A DNA stretch of 35,060 bases, taken from Stenotrophomonas chelatiphaga. Lineage in GTDB: Bacteria; Pseudomonadota; Gammaproteobacteria; Xanthomonadales; Xanthomonadaceae. Under the pieces are notes generated by a model. It saw nothing but the letters and a program-made list of their open reading frames with translations. It was not told the DNA's origin and did not search any database. Positions within the stretch are counted from its first letter, which is position 1; the number at the start of each line of letters is the position of its first letter. The DNA lies in assembly GCF_001431535.1 (NCBI RefSeq), contig NZ_LDJK01000001.1:1-35060 (forward strand), in the 5' to 3' direction. Below, piece by piece: positions 7,493 through 14,855 of the stretch. Both the position numbers and the translations under genes were made by a program.

Positions 7493-8383
7493 ATGCAGAC
7501 TGAAACCACGCTCACCCTCACCCCTGCCCGGATCGGGAAAGTGCTCCGCCTGAGCGAAGCCTCGCACCTGGATACGATGGACCACGCCACGGTGTTGCCG
7601 TGGCACGAACCCATCGACAAAAGCATCGCGCCGAAGAACCTGGAGCACCTCTGGATCACCGGCACGCCCTTCGCCGAGGCATTGACCGAGGACAACCGGC
7701 TCGAACTGGCCTGGCTGGAAACCGCGCGCGATATCTCCATGTTCATCTGGCTGGAACAGACCCTGCCACCGCTCTACATGGGCTACATCACCCGTGGCCA
7801 CGCGCGCATCGCGCCGGCGCTGCAGGAATACCTGATGGTGTTCTCCAAGGAGGAAATCGTCCATACGCTGACCTTCAAGCGCTTCATGGCCAAGGCCGGA
7901 CTGCCCTTGTTCCAGCCACCGCAAGGACTGTACACGCTGCTCACCGACACGCTGCCGGCCATGGCACCGCCGGTCGGCGTGCTGTTCACCCTGCTGCTGG
8001 AATGGGTGGCGGAGATGGGTGCGATGCATACGAGCCAAGGTCCGGACGTGGAGCCGATGACCCGCACCCTGTTCCGCGCACACCACCACGACGAAGCCCG
8101 GCATATCGCCTTCGGTAGGTGGATCGCCGAGTGCTATTTCGAAACCGCAAGCCCGCAGGAGCTCGAACAGGTGCGTGCGATGTCCCGGCAGATCTTCCCG
8201 CGGCTGATCGACATGTACACCTACAACCCGGAGATCGCGCTGCACACCTCGTTCGAATTCCCCGTGCAGCCTGATGACGCCGAGGCGATCGAAGCGGTAT
8301 GGCGGTCGCAGCACAACGCCCGCTTGAACGCGCAGCGCTTCTCCGCGCTGTACGCGTGGGTGGACACACTGGGCCTGCGCTGA
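7493..8383 (+). CDS. AurF/CmlI-type non-haem diiron oxygenase
   Basis: The 296-aa, all-helical ferritin-like protein conserves a full diiron set with AurF-like spacing: E88, E121 and H124 (EEIVH), E170, H197, E201 and H204 (HHHDEARH). In AurF the corresponding intervals (E-x2-H, then Glu, then 27 residues to His, then His-x3-Glu-x2-His) are the same. Characterised members oxygenate aryl-amines. Because an ACP lies directly upstream, the substrate here may be an ACP-bound acyl chain, but that is inference. AAGGA precedes the ATG by five bases. The stop overlaps the next start (TGATG). Electrons probably come from the operon's ferredoxin and reductase. Confidence 0.87.
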   Translation: MQTETTLTLTPARIGKVLRLSEASHLDTMDHATVLPWHEPIDKSIAPKNLEHLWITGTPFAEALTEDNRLELAWLETARDISMFIWLEQTLPPLYMGYITRGHARIAPALQEYLMVFSKEEIVHTLTFKRFMAKAGLPLFQPPQGLYTLLTDTLPAMAPPVGVLFTLLLEWVAEMGAMHTSQGPDVEPMTRTLFRAHHHDEARHIAFGRWIAECYFETASPQELEQVRAMSRQIFPRLIDMYTYNPEIALHTSFEFPVQPDDAEAIEAVWRSQHNARLNAQRFSALYAWVDTLGLR

Positions 8384-9918
8384 TGACAGCGCACCACTGG
8401 GATGCCATCTTCGTCGGTGCGGGCATCACCAGCCTGGCCTGTGCGGCCATGCTGGTGAAGCGCGACCCGTCCGCGCGCCTGCTGCTGATCGACAAGCACA
8501 TCGTGCCGGGCGGCTATGCGTCCACGTTCTCTCGCCCGCGCGCGGAGGCCACCTTCGACTGCAGCCTGCACAAGCTCAGCGGCATGGATGATGAAGGCAA
8601 CCTGCTGCGCATCCTGCGCGGCTTGGGCCTGGAGGACGCGCTGGGACTGGTACGGCCTGCCGATTACTTCTGCGCCCACCACGCCGACCAGTCCCTGCTC
8701 CTGCCCAACGATCCCGCCGGCGTGCAGGCGCTGCTCAGCGCGCGCTTCCCGCGGCAGGCGACCGGCATCGCGACGTTCTTCGATCAGGTGTTCACCCATG
8801 GTCGCAACGGCTACCACCAGTTCCAGATGCAGGACGGCAGTTTCGAGCCGGACATGGCGCAACTGCGCCATGCGCACCGCCACCTGAAATCCAGGACCGT
8901 GTACGAGGGCCTGGCCGAACTGGTCGATGACCCCTTCCTGATTGAACTGCTGGCCGCACCGGGCATCTACGTGGGCGGGTATCCGGAGGACCTGGGCTAC
9001 CTGTATTACCTGCACGTGATGTATGCCACGTTGTGCCGAGGCAATGCTTACGTCACCGGCTCCTCTCAGCGCCTGTCCAACCTGCTGGCGCAGCAGGTTA
9101 TCGATGCCGGTGGCCAGCTACTGCTCGGCACGGCGGTGGAACAGGTGCTCACCGATGGCGGCGAACGCGTGACCGGGGTGCGCACGCGGCGCGGCACGTT
9201 CCATGCCGGGCAGGTCTACATCAACACCTCTCCGCACTATGCAGCGAGCAACCTGTTCGGCAGCGAGGTGGCGCTGGAGGACACGATCAGCCGGCTGGCC
9301 GCGCTCAAGCCGGCCCTTTCGACCACCACGGTCTATCTGGTGACCGACGGGGATCCGTCCACGCTGGGCGTTGCACATACCGAATCGATGCTGTTCGCCG
9401 ATGATCCGGCGGCGGCGGTCGCCGCGCGCCGCGCGGCGATGCAGCCGGGCGCCGGTGAGGCCGCCAGCGAGCACGCTTACTGGCAGTGTTCGCCCATGGA
9501 GGTGACCAACTACCGGGCGCTGGATGCCAAGGGTGGCAACGTGCTGTGCCTGAACGTGCTGGACTCGGCCGCGCACTGGCCGCCACGGCGCACGCCGGCT
9601 TATCGGGAAAAGAAGGCGCGCGCCGCGGCGATGCTGGTGCAGCGGCTGCAGCGGCAGGCGCCCGCGCTGCGCGGACACGTGCTGCACACCGAAGTCGCGA
9701 CGCCGCATACCTACGCCCGGTTCACCAACAACACCGATGGTTCGGGCTACGGGGCAATGGTCGGCACCAGCCTGAAGGGCCACACCTTCCACCATGGATT
9801 CCCGGTACGCGGCGTCCACTTCCTCAGCGCGTGGGTGGCCGGGCCCAGTTACGAAGCGGCATTCGGCTATGCGGAGATGACCGCCAGACAGTGGACCCGG
9901 CAGACCGCCCGCGCATGA
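8383..9918 (+). CDS. FAD-dependent oxidoreductase, CrtI/retinol-saturase-like
   Basis: The 511-aa flavoprotein has an N-terminal dinucleotide-binding fold (FVGAGITSLACAAML, about residues 9-23). The acidic strand end LLIDKHIVPGGYASTF follows, the PGG loop typical of phytoene-desaturase and carotenoid-isomerase relatives. The C-terminal region GVHFLSAWVAGPSYEAAFGYAEM matches the second FAD-contact segment of that superfamily. Enzymes of the group desaturate, saturate or isomerise polyene or lipid chains. No carotenoid genes are nearby, so an acyl or polyene intermediate of this operon is the likelier substrate. The start codon shares one base with the diiron gene's stop. No membrane span is evident. 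Confidence 0.85.
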   Translation: MTAHHWDAIFVGAGITSLACAAMLVKRDPSARLLLIDKHIVPGGYASTFSRPRAEATFDCSLHKLSGMDDEGNLLRILRGLGLEDALGLVRPADYFCAHHADQSLLLPNDPAGVQALLSARFPRQATGIATFFDQVFTHGRNGYHQFQMQDGSFEPDMAQLRHAHRHLKSRTVYEGLAELVDDPFLIELLAAPGIYVGGYPEDLGYLYYLHVMYATLCRGNAYVTGSSQRLSNLLAQQVIDAGGQLLLGTAVEQVLTDGGERVTGVRTRRGTFHAGQVYINTSPHYAASNLFGSEVALEDTISRLAALKPALSTTTVYLVTDGDPSTLGVAHTESMLFADDPAAAVAARRAAMQPGAGEAASEHAYWQCSPMEVTNYRALDAKGGNVLCLNVLDSAAHWPPRRTPAYREKKARAAAMLVQRLQRQAPALRGHVLHTEVATPHTYARFTNNTDGSGYGAMVGTSLKGHTFHHGFPVRGVHFLSAWVAGPSYEAAFGYAEMTARQWTRQTARA

Positions 9919-9977
9919 CCGCCGCGGGATCCAGCAACGCGCAGCGCACCTCACAACGAGTCGAACGGGAGACCGAC

Positions 9978-10733
9978 ATGCAGACAACCACTTCAACCAA
10001 CACCCCCTGGGTGCTGGTGACCGGGGGCAGCCGCGGCATCGGCAAGGGCCTGGTGCAGGCGCTCGCCGCCGAAGGCTACGCGGTGGCCTTCACCTACCAG
10101 TCCTCCACCGAAGCGGCCGGACAGCTCGAACAGGACGTCGCACAGGCGGGCGGGCAGGCGCACGGCATCCAGTGCGATGGCCGCGACGCTGACGCGGTGG
10201 AGCAGGCCTGCGAACAGCTCATCGCGCGCTTCGGCGAGCCGTACGGCCTGATCAACAACATGGGCATCACCGGCGACCAGTTGATGTTCAATCTGGATGT
10301 GGAGCGCTACCGCGACGTGGTGGCCACCAACCTGGATTCGGCGATCTACTTCAGCCGCTTCATGTCCTCGGCCATGGTTCCGGCGCGCCGGGGCCGGATC
10401 ATCCAGATGTCGTCGGTGACCGGCCTGCGAGGCAACAAGGGCCAGGTCGGCTACGCCGCCACCAAGGCGGCGATGATCGGCATCACGCGGACCCTTGCAG
10501 TGGAACTGGCGCGCTTCCGTATCACCGTCAACGCGATCGCACCCGGCTTCATCGCAACGGAAATGGTCGAGCAGATCGATCCTGCCATTCGTCGGTCGAT
10601 CACCGCCGACATCCCGCTCAGACGCCTGGGTGAGGTCAGCGAGGTCGCTGCATTGGCCAACTTTCTGCTGTCCTCCAGCGCCGGCTACCTGACCGGCCAG
10701 ACCTTCGTGATCGACGGGGGGCTGACCGCGTGA
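9978..10733 (+). CDS. 3-oxoacyl-ACP reductase-like SDR (FabG type)
   Basis: The 251-aa classical short-chain dehydrogenase has cofactor motif TGGSRGIG at residues 15-22, a NNMG motif (NNAG equivalent) at about 93-96 and the catalytic triad S146, Y159 and K163 (YAATK). The ending SAGYLTGQTFVIDGG is the usual FabG C-terminus. In this operon it would reduce the beta-keto group made by the ketosynthase before MaoC dehydration. GGGAG lies six bases ahead of the ATG. The open frame extends upstream to 9486 inside the flavoprotein gene and was not used. Substrate assignment is from context. Confidence 0.93.
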   Translation: MQTTTSTNTPWVLVTGGSRGIGKGLVQALAAEGYAVAFTYQSSTEAAGQLEQDVAQAGGQAHGIQCDGRDADAVEQACEQLIARFGEPYGLINNMGITGDQLMFNLDVERYRDVVATNLDSAIYFSRFMSSAMVPARRGRIIQMSSVTGLRGNKGQVGYAATKAAMIGITRTLAVELARFRITVNAIAPGFIATEMVEQIDPAIRRSITADIPLRRLGEVSEVAALANFLLSSSAGYLTGQTFVIDGGLTA

Positions 10734-10767
10734 GCAGCATCGCTCCCTCATCTACAGGAGATTCTCC

Positions 10768-11106
10768 ATGACCTATGTCGTGACCGAGAACTGCATCCAG
10801 TGCCGGCACACCCATTGCGTGGACATCTGTCCGACCGACGCCTTCCACGTGGGCCCCAATTTCATCGCCATCAATCCGCAGGAATGCGTGGACTGTGGCC
10901 TCTGCGTCCCGGAATGCCCGGAAGAGGCCATCTTCCCCGACAACGCGCTGGATGCCGGCAACCAGCACTTCCTGGCCCTGAATGCCCTGCTGGCGCAGCG
11001 CTGGCCGGTGTTGCTGGAGCGTCTGCAACCGCTGCCGGACCATGCGCGCTGGAGCGGCCGCAGTGGCCGGCTGGCGCTGCTTGAAGACGTCCAGGAACGC
11101 GCATGA
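10768..11106 (+). CDS. Two-cluster ferredoxin, FdxA/7Fe-8S type
   Basis: The cysteine pattern of this 112-aa protein (C9, C12, C17, C21 and C40, C43, C46, C50) follows Azotobacter FdI-type ferredoxins. In those, one [3Fe-4S] and one [4Fe-4S] cluster are bound and the Cys equivalent to C12 is not a ligand. The C-terminal part beyond residue 60 (ALNALLAQRWPVLLERLQPL) is an FdxA-like tail. AGGAG sits seven bases upstream. It is separated from the reductase by six genes in the same operon, which suggests NADPH to reductase to this ferredoxin to the diiron oxygenase. That route is inferred. Confidence 0.93.
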   Translation: MTYVVTENCIQCRHTHCVDICPTDAFHVGPNFIAINPQECVDCGLCVPECPEEAIFPDNALDAGNQHFLALNALLAQRWPVLLERLQPLPDHARWSGRSGRLALLEDVQERA

Positions 11107-11119
11107 GGCAGGTCCGCTG

Positions 11120-11554
11120 ATGGGCACCTTCAACGTACCCGTGCTGGTCGTTGCCGCGGCACTGACCGCAGTGGCCGCGCTGCTGCACCTGGTGGTGATC
11201 GTGCAGGGCCCGCGCGGCTACCAGTGGTGCGGCGCGGGTGACCGTATCGTGGCGGCAGCCCGCAGCGGCAGCCGCGTTCCGGCGGCGCTGACCTGCGTGA
11301 TCTGCGGGGTGCTGCTGGTATGGGCGGCCTATGCGCTGTCCGGGGCGGGCCTGATCGGGCGCCTGCCCCTGCTGCGCCCGATGCTGGTTGCCATCTCAAG
11401 CGTATTCCTGCTGCGCGCGCTGCTGGGCCCGTTCGTGCTGGTCGGCAATGGCCGCAGTGCCCGCTTCGTCTGGGTCAGCTCGGCCATCTGCCTGGGGTAC
11501 GGGCTGCTGTTCCTGGTGGGGCTGGTGCAGCGATGGGATGCACTGCCCGCATGA
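11120..11554 (+). CDS. Hypothetical four-helix membrane protein (144 aa), last gene of the operon
   Basis: I do not recognise a named family. Four hydrophobic helices are visible at about residues 6-28, 53-75, 84-106 and 115-137. Short polar loops join them, and Arg-rich segments (RGYQWCGAGDRIVAAARSGSR) lie between helices 1 and 2. The ATG lies 13 bases beyond the ferredoxin stop, and an AGG motif precedes it. It could anchor the pathway to the membrane, handle the lipid product or be unrelated. The open frame extends upstream inside the ferredoxin gene, but that part has no hydrophobic content. Confidence 0.72.
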   Translation: MGTFNVPVLVVAAALTAVAALLHLVVIVQGPRGYQWCGAGDRIVAAARSGSRVPAALTCVICGVLLVWAAYALSGAGLIGRLPLLRPMLVAISSVFLLRALLGPFVLVGNGRSARFVWVSSAICLGYGLLFLVGLVQRWDALPA

Positions 11555-11644
11555 TGCGCCAACCAGCCGGAACGGCACATCCGGTCCCTTCCCTTCCATG
11601 CGAACCTTGTCCCGACCTTGTCTGACTGGAATGGAGGGATTCCC

Positions 11645-12496
11645 ATGTTGCACCGTCTGCGGCGCCCTGCCGCTTTGCTCCTGTTGGCGCTTGCGCTGCC
11701 TGCCGCGGCGGCCACCCCGCCCGCACCGCTGAAGGTGATGTCCTTCAACGTCCGCACGCCCGCCGATACCGCGCCGCAGAAACGCTGGCCGGACCGCCGC
11801 GAGGCGCTGGTGGCCACCATCCGCACGGCGCACCCGGACGTGATGGGAACCCAGGAACTGGTCAAGGAGCAGGCCGACTACGTGGCCGCGCAGTTGCCGG
11901 ACTACCGGTGGTTCGGCGAAGGACGGCGTGGCGGCGATGGCGATGAGCACATGGGCGTGTTCTACGACAGCAAGGCGCTGGCGCTTGAACAGTCTGGAAA
12001 CTTCTGGCTTTCCGATACACCGGAGATGCCGGGCAGCATCAGCTGGGGCAACCTGTTCCCGCGCATGGTCACCTGGGGTCTGTTCCGCCGCGTGGCAGAC
12101 GGGCGGCGGTTCTATCTGTTCAACACCCACCTGCCCTACCGCGATGAGGACGAGCCGCGGCGGGTACGCAGCGCGCAGGCGATCGTGGCGCACCTGAAAA
12201 CGCTGCCGGCCGATATCCCGGTGGTGGTGACCGGTGACTTCAACAGTGAACCGGGCGGGCCTACGTATGCCGCCTTTACCACGGCATTGCAGGATGCGCG
12301 CACACAGGTCGCCGAACCGCTGGGGCCGAAGAAGACGTTCCACGATTTCACCGGGAAGGCGACCACGGAACTGGACTGGGTGCTGGTGCGCGGGTTCAAG
12401 GCGCGCAGCTTCGCTACGCTGGATGCACGGGTGGACGGCATCCTGCCGTCCGATCATTTCCCGCTGGTGGTTGAGCTGGAGTGGGATGCGCAGTAA
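11645..12496 (+). CDS. Secreted endonuclease/exonuclease/phosphatase (EEP) family protein
   Basis: The 283-aa protein begins with a signal peptide (basic LHRLRRP, then a Leu/Ala core, ending AAA near residue 24). The mature part carries the EEP core: MSFNVR, TQE (metal-binding Glu), NTHLPYRDEDEPRR, GDFNSEPG and the final SDHFPLVVELEW. These place it with secreted metal-dependent phosphodiesterases such as nucleases, sphingomyelinase-like or inositol-phosphate enzymes; the substrate is not decidable. A strong GGAGGGA site six bases upstream decides the ATG over an upstream one at 11618. It follows the lipid operon by 90 bases with no terminator seen, so co-transcription is possible. Confidence 0.88.
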   Translation: MLHRLRRPAALLLLALALPAAAATPPAPLKVMSFNVRTPADTAPQKRWPDRREALVATIRTAHPDVMGTQELVKEQADYVAAQLPDYRWFGEGRRGGDGDEHMGVFYDSKALALEQSGNFWLSDTPEMPGSISWGNLFPRMVTWGLFRRVADGRRFYLFNTHLPYRDEDEPRRVRSAQAIVAHLKTLPADIPVVVTGDFNSEPGGPTYAAFTTALQDARTQVAEPLGPKKTFHDFTGKATTELDWVLVRGFKARSFATLDARVDGILPSDHFPLVVELEWDAQ

Positions 12497-12505
12497 GCCA
12501 ACGGC

Positions 12506-12529
12506 ATGACGGCCAGCGGCCGTCACTAC
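12506..12529 (-). repeat. GTAG-headed REP element (SMAG type)
   Basis: On the minus strand the element begins GTAG and forms a hairpin with arms TGACGGCC and GGCCGTCA around a short CGCT-type loop. An identical element occurs at 21649-21672. Head and hairpin match the dispersed SMAG repeats described for S. maltophilia. Confidence 0.8.
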
Positions 12530-12560
12530 CGGGTGTTACCGGCGCTGGCGCAACGGCGTG

Positions 12561-12632
12561 ACGACCAACGGTCGTCACCCACCCACGATCAACGGTCGTC
12601 ACCCACCCACGACCAACGGTCGTCACCCACCC
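12561..12632 (+). repeat. Three tandem 24-bp repeats, each a hairpin
   Basis: Units at 12561-12584, 12585-12608 and 12609-12632 are identical except one C-to-T change in the second. Units one and three carry GACGACC-AAC-GGTCGTC dyads (the first G of each comes from the preceding base where present), followed by an ACCCACCC linker. They lie between the convergent EEP and smeX genes and probably act as transcript-end hairpins. Confidence 0.85.
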
Positions 12633-12636
12633 AGGG

Positions 12637-14055
12637 TCAGTTGGCCAGCGCGATGGTGGGCTGCGCTGCCTGACCCCAGCCGCCGAGTGCCTTGTACACA
12701 CCGACCACGCTGACGTTGACCTCTGCTTCGGCGGCGGCCAATGCATCATCGGCCGACAGCTGCGTGCGCTGCGCATCGAGCAGGGTCAGGAAGTCCTCCG
12801 AACCCTCGCGATAGCGGATCTGCGCCAGCGTTTCCGCACGCCGTGCGGCCTGCGCCTGCTCGGCGACGATCGCCAGCCGCGCCTGCTGCTTGGCATAACG
12901 GGTCAGCGCGTTTTCGGTGTCTTCCAACGCCAGCAGCACGGCCTGTTCGTACTGCGCCGCCACGCCATCGGCTTCGGCTTTGCTGGCCTTCAACCGCGCA
13001 CGCACGGTGCCGAAATCGAACGCAGCCCAGCTCAGCGACGGGGTCAGCGACCACGCCTTGTTGTTGCCGTTGACCAGCCCGCTGGCATCACCGCCAAGGA
13101 AGCCGACGAAGCCGGTCAGCGACAGCCGCGGGAACAGATCCGCCGTGGCCACGCCGATACGGGCCGTGGCTGCGGCGAGCCGCCGTTCGGCCACGCGTAC
13201 GTCCGCACGCTGGCGCAGCAGTTCGCGGGTATCGCCCAGCGGCAACGCCTTGGCAAAGGCCGGCACCTCGCGAGGGGCGAGCACGCTGTCCAGCGCATCC
13301 GGGCGCAGGCCCAGCAGCACCGCCAGGCGATGCCGCGACTGCGTCTGGGCGACTTCCAGCAGCGGGATGTCGGCCTCGATGGCCTTCAAGCGCGCCCGGC
13401 TGCTCTGCACGTCCAGCTCACTGCCGGCGCCCAGGTTCCAGCGGGTTTCGGTCAGCTTCTGGGTGTCGCGCAGGTTGCCCAGGGTCTGTTCGGCCACCGC
13501 GATCCGCTTCTGCGTGCCGCGCAGTTCGAAGTAGTTGCGTGCCACTTCGGCAGCGACCAGCACCTGGGCGTCGGCGAGGTTGGCCCACTCCGCATCCAGG
13601 TCCGCGCGGGCCGCCTCGGCGGCGCGACGCTGGCGACCGAACAGGTCCAGCTCCCAGCCGGCGTCGAAGCCGAGCTGGTAGGTTTCACTGAACACGCGTT
13701 CGCCACCGGCCAGCGCATCGGGCTGCTTGCGGCGGTCATACGATCCGCCCGCAGTGACGTGCGGGGCCTGGTCCAGCCGGCTTTCCACGAACACCGCACG
13801 GGCCTGCCGCACGCGCGAAACCGAGACACGAAGATCAAGGTTGTCGGCCAGCGCGCGGTGCACCAGTTCCTCCAGCACCGGATCATCGAACTGGGCCCAC
13901 CAGGTCGCCACCGGCGACTCGGTGCTGTACACCGGTGCCGCCGATCCCTGCAGCGTCACCGGCGCTTCCACCGGGGCCGTGTAGTTGGGTCCGACGGTCA
14001 CGCAGCCAGCCAGCAGCACGCTGGTCAGGGCGACCACCAGGGTCTTGATCACCAC
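12637..14055 (-). CDS. smeX: Outer-membrane efflux lipoprotein SmeX (NodT/OprM family)
   Basis: This is the TolC-like outer-membrane channel of the tripartite SmeVWX pump. The 472-aa protein has a lipoprotein signal ending LLAGC (C18), then GPNYTAP, the conserved N-terminus of mature NodT-type factors. Two long alpha-helical repeat halves follow, rich in Ala, Arg and Glu (LRQRADVRVAERRLAAATARIGVATADLFP is the family's second-repeat signature). GAGG seven bases ahead supports the GTG at 14055, which overlaps the smeU2 stop by seven bases; a second GTG at 14052 is also possible. The end of the gene abuts three tandem hairpins. Confidence 0.92.
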   Translation of the reverse strand: MVIKTLVVALTSVLLAGCVTVGPNYTAPVEAPVTLQGSAAPVYSTESPVATWWAQFDDPVLEELVHRALADNLDLRVSVSRVRQARAVFVESRLDQAPHVTAGGSYDRRKQPDALAGGERVFSETYQLGFDAGWELDLFGRQRRAAEAARADLDAEWANLADAQVLVAAEVARNYFELRGTQKRIAVAEQTLGNLRDTQKLTETRWNLGAGSELDVQSSRARLKAIEADIPLLEVAQTQSRHRLAVLLGLRPDALDSVLAPREVPAFAKALPLGDTRELLRQRADVRVAERRLAAATARIGVATADLFPRLSLTGFVGFLGGDASGLVNGNNKAWSLTPSLSWAAFDFGTVRARLKASKAEADGVAAQYEQAVLLALEDTENALTRYAKQQARLAIVAEQAQAARRAETLAQIRYREGSEDFLTLLDAQRTQLSADDALAAAEAEVNVSVVGVYKALGGWGQAAQPTIALAN

Positions 14056-14786
14056 GGCAGCACCTCGCCCAGGTAGGTGAAGCTGCCGTTCGGGCCATCG
14101 GCATCCAGCAGCGCCATCTGCACGCTGGACTGCGCGCCCACCGACACCTCCACTTCGCCTTCGCCACCGTTCATGTCGGTCTTTACGTAACCGGGATGCA
14201 CGGTATTGACCTTGTGCGCGGTATCGCGCAGTTCGTAGGCCAGCTGTGCGGTCCAGGCATTCACCGCGCTCTTGGACACGTTGTAGGCCGGCACCTTGAA
14301 GTCATAGATCGGCGAGCCCGGCTGGCTGTGCAGGGTGACCGAACCGAGCAGGCTGGACACGTTGACGATGCGGGCGGCAGCCGATCCGCGCAGCAGCGGC
14401 AGGAACGCCTGGGTCACCGCCACCAGCGCGAACACGTTGGTGTCGAAGGTGCGGCGCCACGCGTCCAGCGACTGCTGCGACGGTGCCTTGCTGATGTCAT
14501 CGAGCAGGATGCCGGCGTTGTTGACCAGGATGTCCAGCCGGCCGTGGCGCGCGCGGACCTGCTCGACGGCAGCGGCGATGCTGGCGTCATCGGTGACGTC
14601 CAGCTCGATCGCCTCCACCAGCAGCCCTTCGGCCTGCAGCTTCAGTGCGACCTCCACGGCGGTGTCGCGCTTGCGGCCGGCCAGCAGGGTATGCACGCCG
14701 GCCTGCGCCAGCTGGCGCACGGTCTCGGTGCCGATACCCCGGGTAGCGCCGGTAACCAGGGCGATCTTGTTGGTATTCGCGTTCAT
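14049..14786 (-). CDS. smeU2: Short-chain dehydrogenase/reductase SmeU2
   Basis: The 245-aa classical SDR has cofactor motif TGATRGIG near residue 13, NNAG near 89, and the catalytic Ser (NVSSLLGS) and YNVSK motifs. It looks fully active. In the SmeVWX operon it sits between the pump gene smeW and the channel gene smeX. A redox enzyme inside an efflux operon fits reports that the locus responds to redox-cycling quinones; its natural substrate is not known to me. A GGAG site lies seven bases before the ATG, and the stop overlaps the smeX start. Confidence 0.92.
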   Translation of the reverse strand: MNANTNKIALVTGATRGIGTETVRQLAQAGVHTLLAGRKRDTAVEVALKLQAEGLLVEAIELDVTDDASIAAAVEQVRARHGRLDILVNNAGILLDDISKAPSQQSLDAWRRTFDTNVFALVAVTQAFLPLLRGSAAARIVNVSSLLGSVTLHSQPGSPIYDFKVPAYNVSKSAVNAWTAQLAYELRDTAHKVNTVHPGYVKTDMNGGEGEVEVSVGAQSSVQMALLDADGPNGSFTYLGEVLPW

Positions 14787-14813
14787 TGTGTGGCTCCAGG
14801 TTGGATCAGGGGG

Positions 14814-14841
14814 GTAGCGCCGAGCCTTGCTCGGCGGCTAC
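14814..14841 (+). repeat. GTAG-headed REP hairpin between smeW and smeU2
   Basis: The GTAG head is followed by an 8-bp stem, CGCCGAGC (14818-14825) and GCTCGGCG (14829-14836), with loop CTT, and closes with CTAC. It fills most of the smeU2-smeW gap, where it could influence differential mRNA decay within the operon. Confidence 0.75.
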
Positions 14842-14855
14842 CGGGGAGAAACAGA

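Noticed and set aside
12561..12632. Tandem repeats as a possible CRISPR array
   Set aside because: Units abut directly, with only a fixed ACCCACCC linker and no unique spacers; no cas genes are nearby.
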